64,000 nt of DNA from Mycteria americana. Lineage: Eukaryota; Chordata; Aves; Ciconiiformes; Ciconiidae. Position numbers and translations under genes: made by a program. How positions within the stretch are numbered: the first letter of the stretch is position 1; every line of letters starts with the position of its first letter. The notes under the pieces were generated by a model. It worked only from the letters and a program-made list of their open reading frames with translations. It ran no database searches and had not been told where the DNA came from. This document shows, one piece after another, positions 36,368 through 50,281 of the stretch. The stretch covers positions 24,257,798 to 24,321,797 of the forward strand of contig NC_134374.1 of assembly GCF_035582795.1 (NCBI RefSeq). The letters are read 5' to 3'.

Positions 36368-36381
36368 GTTGCCGCAGCAAC
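36368..36381. promoter_or_regulatory. RFX X-box (GTTGCCGCAGCAAC)
   Basis: Fits the full consensus GTNRCC-(0-3 N)-RGYAAC with a 2-base spacer, and both half sites fit. Such near-palindromic X-boxes bind RFX2/RFX3 at ciliary gene promoters. The site is about 77 bases upstream of a plus-strand donor, the usual setting for a promoter-proximal motif. Confidence 0.65.
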
Positions 36382-36457
36382 GGCACGAGGCGGCGGCCGG
36401 CGAGGGGCCGTGGGCGCCATTAGGGTCTGTCAGAGCGGCGCGACCGGGCCCGGGCAG
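36382..36457 (+). other. Candidate non-coding first exon (start not fixed)
   Basis: The segment between the X-box and the CGGGCAG/GTAAGC donor has the look of a short GC-rich 5'UTR exon. There is no ATG before the donor. Its start is arbitrary here. Confidence 0.4.
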
Positions 36458-37008
36458 GTAAGCGGGGTCGGGGCGAGCCCCCGGCTCTGGCGGCGGCCCC
36501 TCGGCTGCCTCCCGCTCTCCCGCACGGCGGGTGAGGCAGAGGCAGGCCGCAGGCGCTCGGGGTCGGGCGTCAGCGGGCTGCGGGACGAGTTACTCGGCGT
36601 GTCGGGCAGCGAGGGCCGGAGAAGGCCCTCGATCGGCGGTGGCGGTGCGGCGGAGGACGGGCAGAGCCGCGGGCCGGGCCCCTCTCGCCTTCTGCCTTGT
36701 CCTTACGCTGAGCCCGAGCTGAGGGAAACGGGACTGAACCGTGCTGAGGGCCACCGTGCGCGTCGTTGCGGGGCTTTACCATCCGTGGGCTCGGCACTGT
36801 GGCTTCACAGAAGTTAATTTGGGTTTAATGGTACTTTTCGGGGTTATGAACCGTATATCTGATCACGTTCTGTTTGCATAAACAAAAAATAACTTGCCCT
36901 ACGTGCTGGGAAAGAACTCAAGAAGGAGTTGAAGTCAGATGGGAATTACGCTGCAGTTGACAGTGTGTTAATGATGTTGCTCGTTTCCTTTTTTTGAAGG
37001 ATTTTGAG

Positions 37009-37125
37009 ATGTTACACCAAGTAACTGAAGATGAAGAAGTCTCCAAGTTCCTGAAGACGTCTTCAGTAGAAAAACCTGTGAGAGAAGGAATTACTGTATA
37101 TAGGACCAATTTGGATACTTCATGA
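37009..37125 (+). CDS. Candidate 38-residue microprotein in a second exon
   Basis: An acceptor CCTTTTTTTGAAG ends at 36999, 542 bases after the donor in the CpG island. The exon reads an ATG at 37009 with G at -3, then 38 codons starting MLHQVTEDEEVSKFLKTSS and ending YRTNLDTS before TGA (37123-37125). An AATAAA at 37319-37324 follows. The product is hydrophilic with an acidic patch, no cysteine, no membrane segment and no family I recognise. Alternatively a CCT/GTGAGA donor at 37077/37078 could splice this frame onward, making it the first coding exon of a larger gene, or the transcript may be non-coding. Confidence 0.3.
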   Translation: MLHQVTEDEEVSKFLKTSSVEKPVREGITVYRTNLDTS

Positions 37126-37318
37126 ATGCAAAATACTAAATATATGTATTTTGCAAACTCAGAACACTCAGAGTACTCAGTACTTAATATGAGGCAGTGC
37201 TCACCCCCTGTAGTAAGACAGCGATTTCTACTTCATCACCTTAAGCTGACTTTTAGAATCCTTTTGCATTTCCCAACGTTTCCCCAAAAGTTTACCAATA
37301 CAGTTCAAAATTGTTCAT

Positions 37319-37324
37319 AATAAA
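37319..37324 (+). terminator. Candidate polyadenylation signal of the small plus-strand transcript
   Basis: AATAAA, 194 bases past the 38-codon ORF, inside an imperfect tandem duplication (TTCAAAATTGTT...AATAA/TGAACTTTTCA) at about 37300-37357. Confidence 0.35.
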
Positions 37325-37359
37325 CTTTTCAAAATTGTTAATAATGAACTTTTCAGTCT

Positions 37360-40300
37360 AAAACATTCTACCAAGATCACATAATGCAGACAAATCACAG
37401 AATACTTATGTGGGAAACTCACTAAAAGATAATTACTTGGTAATGATTTGTCAAGGGGGATTATTTTGTGTAGATAGTGCTACCTGATCTATTCAGATGG
37501 GCTTCATGCATCAGCTTTTTTCTATGCCAAGTGTAATCCATTTCCAGAGCAAGTGCAGATGCTGTCATGATCTCCATGAGAAAGGGGAAAAAAAGGAACA
37601 TGGAAGAAATGTGATGCCAGTACTGAGATCTGGAATGGGCTATATGAAATGAGCAATAAGCAAATGCTTTCATTTTCCCCTTACACCTTGCATCAGCTCG
37701 ACATCAGAGGCTGGGGATGAGATGGGGAAACGTGATCACAGAATGCCTCTCTCTAGGCAGTATAATACACGCTTTCCCACTCCTGTCTTTACATCACCAG
37801 AAAACCCTGAAAAGGCAAGACTGGGAAAAGAGGAAAACACTAAGTCAGGAAACCTTGATGGCTTGTTCCCAGGTAGAGTTGTCTCAGTTTCTTTTTAAAT
37901 GGGCTATTAAAATTCTCTTACCATAATGGGGAAAACACAGGAGAGATGAGGTCTGATAAAGTTCTTCAGATCAGTCTGAATCTATTACATCAATGGATTT
38001 AAATTAGTCCTTTGAAAAAACTTAATTACGTTGTTCTTGGCAAGTCTTATTTCTTGCATTTCTCCAATTGTGGGCCTGAGTGCACAGGACTAGCTAACTT
38101 TTTCTCATGTTAAAAGAGAAAACCAAGACACAGAACAGATCTTTTTATACACTGTGTGTGTATATATATATACAGTCTCTTACCAGTAATTGAGCTGCTC
38201 AGGAGCCACTTACTTACTCACCTACTTCTGCTGACTGCAGCTGTACCTCAAGTTAAGCCGTTCTGGGCTTTGTTTTCCCTGAAGTTAACCTGAACTGACT
38301 CTTTGAATGAAGCCTCTTCGATAAGGGACTGGCAGGCACCTATCTCCACTACGCACACCTCAAATTTGTATTGCCAGACGTTTCTGGTATTTGAAATAGG
38401 TGCAGCACGAGCTGAAGGATATAATCAGACTTTACAGAATTTTCCATGACATACAGATTAAGAATATTAAATGAGAAATGAATAAAATCCCACATTAACT
38501 GGTAGAAAAGTTTATTATTACAGTGCACACCATTGTAACCTCAAACAGCAAGTTAAGTAAACATTATATGCCCACATGCAGGTTTTTTTTTAAACAGATT
38601 TTTGAAAACTATTTGTATTGAGCTTTACATTAATGAATAACAATTTGGTATTTTAAGACTTTTTATAAACAAACAAGAAAACCAGAGATTTTTCTGGGTT
38701 ATACAAGTGAAGTGTATGGACAGGGAAAGTAAATGGGATTCATAATAATTAGAAATGGCATCAGAAGCCCTTTTATCTTACATTATGGACCATTGTTTAA
38801 GACACTAAAGAAGGGCAAGTAAGTGTGAGAGACAAGCAATAAACACCATTAAAAGACTTCAGTGTAACTGACGGCTCTCGGTTGTGCTTTAGTTGTTCAG
38901 CCAGAAAAAGGTTGATCCTATAAATGGCAAGCAAGCAGCCTTCTCGCAAACTACTCTTTAAAGAATTAAGTTACTGGTTTCCTTCAGAGGATGTCAATTG
39001 AAGTCTGGGATTTGGGCAAATCCTAGCGCAGTTTAGGGGCTGAGAATGCATCTTCTGTAGCTCGACAGCAGATCTTCTAGACAGTGCAAAACTTCAGCGT
39101 GTAAAGCTTAAAAGAATGTACCTGCTGGATCTACCAGGCAAACAGAGAAGATAAAAATGAATAGTTTTGGTTTAAAAAATTATCCTACACCGCCCTCTGG
39201 CAACACAAATATTAAATAACATAGTTCCCCTGCTGTGAGCAGCATAAAGCTAATTAATTACACATTGCAAAAAAAGCAACAGAGACTGTTTGGCAATCTC
39301 TGCAGGCACGGGGTGAAGCTGCTTTGCCCTGTCTGCTTTCAATTTGTAACTGCCTTGGGCAAAGAGTGGGAAAGCAGGTTAATGAGGAGGCATTTTCAGT
39401 GCTCTCCTAAAACCCCCCAAACCTCCAAAGTCTATTTTCTGTAGGTGTATCCCAAGTAATTAAAACCTGTTAGTTGCAACAGGTGAGAGATCCAACCCAC
39501 CAGACTTAACATGCAGCAGGAGGGGATGCATGACGTTCACTTTGTTGTATGGATCCTGTACTTTTAAAATAAAGCAGTATTTTCACTTGAAAACTCCACT
39601 TCCTGCAACTTACGGGCCCACTTCAAACCGTGAACAAATCATGCAAACAAGTCAACTGTGTGAGAAAGCATTCTAAAACAATTTTATTGGAATGATACAG
39701 GAACGGTTAATATACAGTTAAATCCTCAATGCCTGCCTTCTACATAGGGAAAAAAAAAAAAAGAAATGAACAAATTCAGGTCTTGCACCCATCATTAACC
39801 TAACACAGGTATGGGAAACAGAAAAACAGCATATAGGCAACAGACTCCTAGCACTCCTAAATTCATGCAAGATATCGGCATCAAAATGAATGCAAGTTTT
39901 ACACGCAGTCCCACAACAAAGATATTTTCGGTATTTTTCAGTTTGTGTTGGTGCCTTGTTCCCCGGACAAAGAAATAATTCAGTCTGTCTCAACAGAGCT
40001 TGCTTCGGAATGCTGATCCAGTTTGAACGCTACCATATGGCACGGGTGGGGGACCAGACGAGGGAAGTGACTTTGCTTTCTTAAACTTGGCAATTTTCTT
40101 CACCCTCAGAAACAGAGATTGACCTCGTTTCAGAATGTTTTGGGTCGCTGAACTGCCAGAATTTGGCAGCGACCTTCAATTACAGCTTCTCCAAAATAAT
40201 GACTGTAATTCACAAAACTTACACCATATTTTCCTTACACAGGAAACACAGCACATTGGCATGAGTATAGTGACTTGTGTGTCAAATTCCACTTTCTTCA

Positions 40301-42498
40301 CAAGACTTCACTTAGTATTCTTACATACTTTCTCAAAAACTTGACCACTAGTTTAGACACAGAGAAAGATTACGCCAATATTAAGAAAGAAAAATCACCT
40401 CGGTTCAGAAAGACGAAATCGTAGTGAACAACAAAAATTGGACACTGGATTTAAAACGTAACCTAACTTCCATCCCCAAAAGATCTTAAGAAAATAAATG
40501 TCACAAAATTTCACTAATTGCTGATAAAGCTTGTTAATGAAAAAGCACGAATGTGTGTGTTAATCTTGAAGGTAAGGCAACATTAATCTATCCCTATGCC
40601 TTTTGATACTGTGCTTGCTTTTGTAAGGACAAGCTTCAAATGGACTCCCAGGCTCCCAAATCAGCAAAGACAAAACATGAGTTAAATCCCATTTTAACTA
40701 CCTTGGCTCCACGCTAGATCCTGCTCACTCGGACATCGGTGGGAGTTTCATCATGAGCTCTCTAGAAGCAGAGCTCCTCCCCAACCGAAGCAGGTAGCTG
40801 CATTTCTCTTTCAACAGATGCTGACAAAAATCATCAGTGGTGGTGAAGGGAACAAAAGCCCCAAAGAAATGTTGGTGAGGGAAGTATTTAAATTACTGCA
40901 CTTTAGAACATCTTTGGAAACGTAAGGTTTTACTTTTATCCTGTTCCTAATTTCAGACTTCAAAACTATGAACGGTAAGCTGTTCCAGAAAGCATTTCAA
41001 AAGCACTGCACGCATTTTACAGCATCAGTGCAAAATAACCGCATGGCGCCGATAAGCTGCAGCCTTTTGCTCCGCTGTACCGCCTGTTTCTCTGTCTTCG
41101 TAAAGCAAAGAAAATCAAAACGTGCGTATGCAGAGCTATTAGACTGATCCTCTAACTTCAGCAAGGACTAATTATCTTTCTTACTGTCTTTTCATGCTTT
41201 TGGGGAATAAGTACATTATGTGGTGCAAAAATGCATTTTAGATGACCCACATACTTTTTAAACCTGTTTCTTATCCTTCAGGGCATTATTTGTATTGTAA
41301 TTATTGTATTTTTGCAGAATATGGCCAAGAAATACAGTCTATCTCATGAGCACTGGGAGACCAGACAGGTTAATATTGCACATGGAAAATTCACCAATAC
41401 AAGACACTTTAATAGATTCGCAATTCCTGTAATAGCTTCATGATATGGCAATAACAATGGAAAAAAAGTTTTTAAACCTTAAGGAAAAAAAAAGGTCTTC
41501 CTTAATTACAATAGTTCTTGCTATTCAAACATTTATTTCCTCATTTGAAAAAAATACTATATGAATCTAATGACTACTTGAACATGCAATAAGATGCCTA
41601 ATACTATAAGCAGTGTGAACTGGTATTTTTGTAGAGAAATACATTAAAGGCTTTCACCCTTACACAGGTAAGGAAATGCCATTTCTGGCCGGTTTGGCTT
41701 ATTTGCAACATTGCCTGGGAATTAGCGCCCACTTCACTGAGGTGCACTGCATCTTGCACACAGACATGTCATCGAGTCGTGCTTAGGCAGCTGTGTGATC
41801 AACTTGCCAATGGAAAGGCTGTCCATTGCCCAAATCCCTTTTTCTTTGTCAAAAGAGCCCACACGGATTCACTTAAATGAGAAATACATGGCATTATTTT
41901 CTTTTTATCATCTGTACAGTGTGTTACAATACAAATCTTAAATATCCATTCTACAAAAGAACAAACACAACTTTCAAAAGTGACTACAATGGCTATACTA
42001 CACGATACCACCTACAATTTCATCTGAAACCAGAAAAGACACTGAAAAATTACTGTGTAATTCAGTAACATTTTTGAGGCAACTCAGGCACTACAGTTAG
42101 TATCTGACAAGGTTTTAGATGCTGTTGCTTGTTTTCCGTATTTTAAATAGTTGGGTCCCTAGGTATAACCCCATCTGTATTATTAGTACTAAAATAAGTT
42201 TCTTGAAGTTTACACAAAATGGACAAATTGCCAAGACGGTTTAAACTACGTGAAAATCATTCATGTCTAATTGCTTCAGTTTCCTATGCTTCCAACTTTG
42301 TAATAATACACTCCGTGCTCTCTACCTTTACGTTCACATTTTCATCTTGTGTTCGAATTTGTATTATGTACGGTGAATGCTGCAAGCACCAATCAAATGT
42401 TAGAAATCACATCTACATTTCTTGAAGCAGAGACAGTTGTACTATTTTATAAAAAGCTGTGGAAATTCCCTTTAAAGAACATTTAAGGCAGTTGAAAT
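37360..42498 (-). other. SH3BGRL 3'UTR and downstream intergenic DNA
   Basis: The part adjoining 42498 is SH3BGRL 3'UTR on the minus strand. Minus-strand AATAAA hexamers occur at 41532-41537 (about 0.96 kb past the stop) and at 39683-39688 (about 2.8 kb), either of which could end the mRNA. The rest, down to 37.4 kb, is AT-rich with no gene seen apart from a short TG/TA run near 38153-38173. Confidence 0.5.
41532..41537 (-). terminator. Candidate SH3BGRL polyadenylation signal
   Basis: AATAAA on the minus strand, giving a roughly 1 kb 3'UTR. This is compatible with a short mRNA but not proven. Confidence 0.35.
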
Positions 42499-42531
42499 TC
42501 ATGCTTGCTGCTTTGCCAGGGCTTCAGCTTC
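42499..42531 (-). CDS. SH3BGRL: SH3BGRL, last coding exon (exon 4)
   Basis: After an acceptor CTCTTTCAG it reads E-A-E-A-L-A-K-Q-Q-A then TGA. This matches the human C-terminus EAEVQAKQQA at eight of ten positions. It is phase 0 with exon 3 (GSK/EAE). It ends the 114-residue protein exactly where the human protein ends. Confidence 0.93.
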   Translation of the reverse strand, partial: EAEALAKQQA

Positions 42532-45500
42532 CTGAAAGAGCAAAACAGAATTACACGTATTAGTACTTTATGAAAGGCGACAACTTACACTTACCTGTGT
42601 TAGGCACCAACATATCACACAACAAAAATTGCAGCAATACATGATTAAGTACTGAGCAGCACTGAACCCAGTTCAAGAAGAGAGTCCCCACTGCCTACGA
42701 TGACGTTATAAAACAAGTCCCATACGGTGCTGGCTTTAACTCCAATTCTAAGCTAGCGCAAGTAGGACCTGTAGGAATATTCCAACCTGTGGCCAAGACC
42801 AGTTTTGATCGTAAAAGTTTAAAACAAAGGAAGATCAGATATAGTGAGTTATCCCTGATTTCCTGTTAGGACACAAGAACGATTTAGAGATCAAAGATTA
42901 TTTTAAGAACTATGGTTAAATGGAAAAGGAATTCTTAATTAATAAAAGTCACCATGTAAAAAAATAAAAAAAAAAAGAGGTCTCAGCAGAGACATAATTT
43001 ACTCTCTGAACTAAACCCTACCAAACAATCCATTTAGCTTTTGCCTTCCAGAAGGGTGACCAGAGCAGCCTGCGAGTCCTTAGTCAGACACAGCTCGGAG
43101 CTGCTCCAGCAGAAGACCCATACGGGAGCTCCATCGCAGGGCTGGCAGCAGGTCTGTCCTGGCACCGGCTCTGCTGAGTAATCCCAGCTCCCCGCTGCGG
43201 GGGGAAGCGAGCCAGCAGGGCCATGCTCCTTGGGAACCGCTCCTGCCTACCACCCGCTCTCCATGCCCAGGGCTCCCAAACCACACCTCTTCCAGGGACC
43301 TGGTATAGATCTGGTGCCCTTTGCCTACATGAAAACATTCCTATGCAGCTTCTGAGATGAAGGAACAGCTGAAGCAGTTTAGCAGACATACCAGCTAACC
43401 TCTACATTCTCAGTGTGTTTCAGAAGGAACAGTAAAAAACAATAGGCTGCATTTTTCAGTCTTCTTTCAGCCTTCGTAAGGTGGTCACAAATGGGAACAG
43501 AATGACAATAGAAGAAATGCAAAAGGAATTTTTTTCCAAAGATGGTTTCTACAAGTGTACTTTTGACTGAAGATGAATTTAATTACCTGTTAGCAGCAAC
43601 ATGGCCTACAAAAAGATGAACAGTCACAGCGCTCTCACTGCAGCACTTCAGGGTGGACAGCATGGTTTATTTTAAAGGAAGAAGTTCTGCTAAACTCAAC
43701 TTTTATGTAATGGAGTTGTTTGCTTTGGTGACTGCGTAGAAACACTGAAGATAAGAGACTTAACAATTATCATTGTTAACATGAGCCAGTATGCTAAACA
43801 AATAAAAAACAAGAGAAAAAGGACTAAGAAGGGAATTTCCAAGAAGCCTGTAGGACTTGTAAGAGAGGGGACACAGTGGGTGACCCCAGCTCGCAGGGCA
43901 GGAAGTACCACGCATATCTCCGTTATCTTAGACGTGGTGGATCACTCTGGTTTTCCTGGCTATCTGCCCAAGTGCATTGCATCGTGCTGCCTTTTAACTC
44001 AGGGGCGTGGGAACAGCCCTGCTTGGACCGCTGGCTCAGGTCTGCCGCGCTTCCAGACTGCGCTCTGCTCCTCTGGCCACATGTCGCGGGTCAAGGAGTG
44101 GAACCGGGACGTCACCATGCAGCCACACTGCTTGTGCGAGGGCATCCTATCAGTTCACAGCAGAAAAGGCAGGTGAAGAATGAAGGAAAGATTAAAAAGG
44201 TCTACAAAGCCTGACAAAAAAAAGGATGTCTGATATTCTGTAACAGATGAGTGGGTCTTTGAACGGTAACAAAGAGGAGACGGTTCCCTTGGCTTTGTAA
44301 CAACTCCATTAACCAGTCATGGGCACTGCGGAATGACATCTAGCTCTTTTCTTTTTTTGCCAGAAAATGGAGGACAAAGTACTTCTCTTTAAAACAGGCA
44401 GTGGTAAGCTGGAGAGGATTCCTGGTATTTCCCTCATCCCCAGGAAAGTGGGTAGAAGTAACTCAGAGAACATGCTAACCTATTTGTCTGGAAGGTCAAA
44501 CTCCACTTCCTTGGCTGTGGTCCTGCAAGTTACCTGGGAAAGGCTCAGCTTTTCAGATTTGACACTATGCCTCTTTCATACTTTTCCTCTTTTCTCCCTT
44601 GAGGCCCCTCACTGAGCATGCTCTAAGTCCTTAAATAATTAATCACAGCCTTTAACTCACCAAATCCTCTCCCTTTAAAACCCATGTTGCTTGAAGTGGG
44701 GATACTTAAGATAAATTGAATGCCAGCCTTTCCCAGGGCTTGTAGGTCCATTTGTACTCTCAGTGCCCAAAGCACAAACCAAAGCACCAGGGCTCAGTAA
44801 ATAGTTACTTGCATTTCCCATGCTCACTTCTGAGCCCTTCTTGTTTAGCATTAATATTGCAACTCTGTGTTCAGAGTGAAACAACTTTCCAAATCTCTCA
44901 TGATGACATTTAGTGGAGGTTTGCTGTCAAGGTCCTCTCTTGCAATTGCACACAGGTTGATCCCAGACTCCTTCCATTTTATGTAGCAACATACGCAGAT
45001 GCAATGTCATTAACTACAGTATCACATCCAAGCTGCACGCAGCTATGCTGTAAATGCCAATTTCAGCATCTACAAATCAGTTTCTCCTCCTCAGCAGCAG
45101 GCCATCAGCTTGATTTGACATCACGTAATTGTGGGACGGATACCAAAAGTCAGACTAACGGCAGAATGCACTGGGTACGAGGTCACTTATGCAAAGGTTA
45201 TCTTCATCGGCTCAGACGCACCTCCCCAAGCTGTAGCAAGCAATAACGAAAATTCAGCAGAGTACAACTGCATTATGTTTCTCCTTTTTAAAACTCACCT
45301 TTTCCTTAGGTGAGGACAGAATCAGAGCTCCCCTTAGGACAGAATCAGAGCAACTAACAGCCATGGAGACTGCTTCTGCAATCTGGCAGGTTAAGTAAGC
45401 AGCAATGTTCATAAATGCTATCGAGACAGATGACCTGATTCATTACAGCAGCAACTGCTCTCCAGTACCACTGCACTCCCCAGATCTCGGCCGCGAGGGG

Positions 45501-46704
45501 AAACACACGGGCTTTTCTGCGTCCCGTGGTCTCAGGGCTGCTTTCTCACTCCTTGGCTCTATCCCGCATACTCTTTTGCGCAGCACTGTGCAGATGTTCC
45601 AAGAAACTTAAATAAGATTTGCATGACTATCGCACTGTGTGCAGCTGGGCTCCTAACGCCGGTGACGCATGACACTGGGGCACGTATCACACGTTTTGCT
45701 CTCTGCAATTCTCTGTACGAGGCAGAGTTTTTCCTCGCTACACTATTCACATTAGTGGAAATCAGTTTGGCTCCCAAAACTGTTTCAGTCTGACCCACAA
45801 CTTGTAATGCTTAATACTGATGGATCATCATTCACCTTTAAAATTAGGTCCCTTAGTGATGTGCACTGACCTTCAACTCTTACATGAATAGAGTTGAAAG
45901 GAAATGGCGCGTTTATCCATTGGAACAAGAAAGCTGGAAGTGACCTGGAGGATCCTGCTGCTGTCAAGTGAAACGTATAAAGCAGGCTTGTCCTATCCTA
46001 TCAAAATCACAAGGAGAATTCCAGCCCATTGCATCCGCAAAGCAGCAACCCAGTTTGTAATTGGCAAAGGAAAACAAGGCTTCAGATAACAAGCTGGAGG
46101 AAAAAAATTACTCTGAAGCAAGACCACATTATTTCAAAAGCAGCGACTCTGGTTTCAAGTATTTTCTAGTACAAAAATCTCACCAAAACTTCACATGAAT
46201 TAAGTTTTTATACTGAATTGAAATAATTCTTTGGTTTTGCGACAACTTTTTTCATCTAGATTTCTTGTGCATTCTTCAGTGCAAATATTAACTACTCTTT
46301 CACTTGTTCCCAGAGTCTACAATTAAAAAGAAATCCAATGGTAAGAGACAGTTATTACTAGTGAAGAACTTGACCCAGCTCTTCTTTCCAAAGCAACAAA
46401 AGCTTTTCCGTTAACTTAAAAAAGAGCAGTGAGGATACCAGAAGAGCATCTGTACTGAACACAGAGTTGTTCTGGTAGAAGGAGGGGGAGGAAGATGCCT
46501 CTGGGGAACACAGCATCCTCCAAATAAACCAGCACGCAACAACAGCATGTCGCTGTGAAAGTTAGTCTCTGGAGACTGAATATCAGACCAGCAGGTAGAT
46601 TGATTGGGGCAACCACAGAACACATACAAGATCCTACTATGAGCAGTGAAGAACAAGGTGTAAAATACAGGTTGTGATTTAGTGTGAGAAACGTGCACAC
46701 CTAC
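42532..46704 (-). other. SH3BGRL intron 3
   Basis: About 4.2 kb. A GC-richer patch at 43.04-43.32 kb has no recognisable coding content. Nothing else was identified. Confidence 0.75.
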
Positions 46705-46785
46705 CTTTGAACCAGGCGGTGCAGTCAAGCCTAAAAATGCATATACCGCGTTGTTCTCTCGAGCTTCAAAGAAAGCTTCATAGTC
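46705..46785 (-). CDS. SH3BGRL: SH3BGRL, coding exon 3
   Basis: Exactly 27 codons reading [20 protein letters not shown] then TAPPGSK. It differs from human SH3BGRL by one conservative change (Asp to Glu). It forms the last strand and helix of the thioredoxin-like fold. The acceptor is unusual: its pyrimidine tract is almost pure C (minus strand of 46808-46824) and the last bases are CATCGTGAAG. The donor is TCAAAG/GTAGGT. Confidence 0.96.

Positions 46786-50281
<3,496 letters not shown>

Larger units (their letters stand above)
35690..36800. promoter_or_regulatory. CpG island, probable bidirectional promoter
   Basis: A 1.1 kb block very rich in G+C and CpG, by far the strongest island in the window. 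It contains a CCAAT box (36319-36323), a consensus RFX X-box (36368-36381) and a strong plus-strand splice donor CGGGCAG/GTAAGC at 36457/36458. It lies 4 kb upstream of the TASL-like coding exon on the minus strand, so it may drive that gene leftwards and a small transcript rightwards. Confidence 0.7.

Noticed and set aside
35675-36817. Several long open frames on both strands of the 36 kb CpG island
   Set aside because: Pro/Arg/Gly-rich frames expected from high GC content; no domain, and they overlap one another.
43080-43389. GC-richer block with open frames in SH3BGRL intron 3
   Set aside because: No match to CR1, LTR or any gene was recognised.
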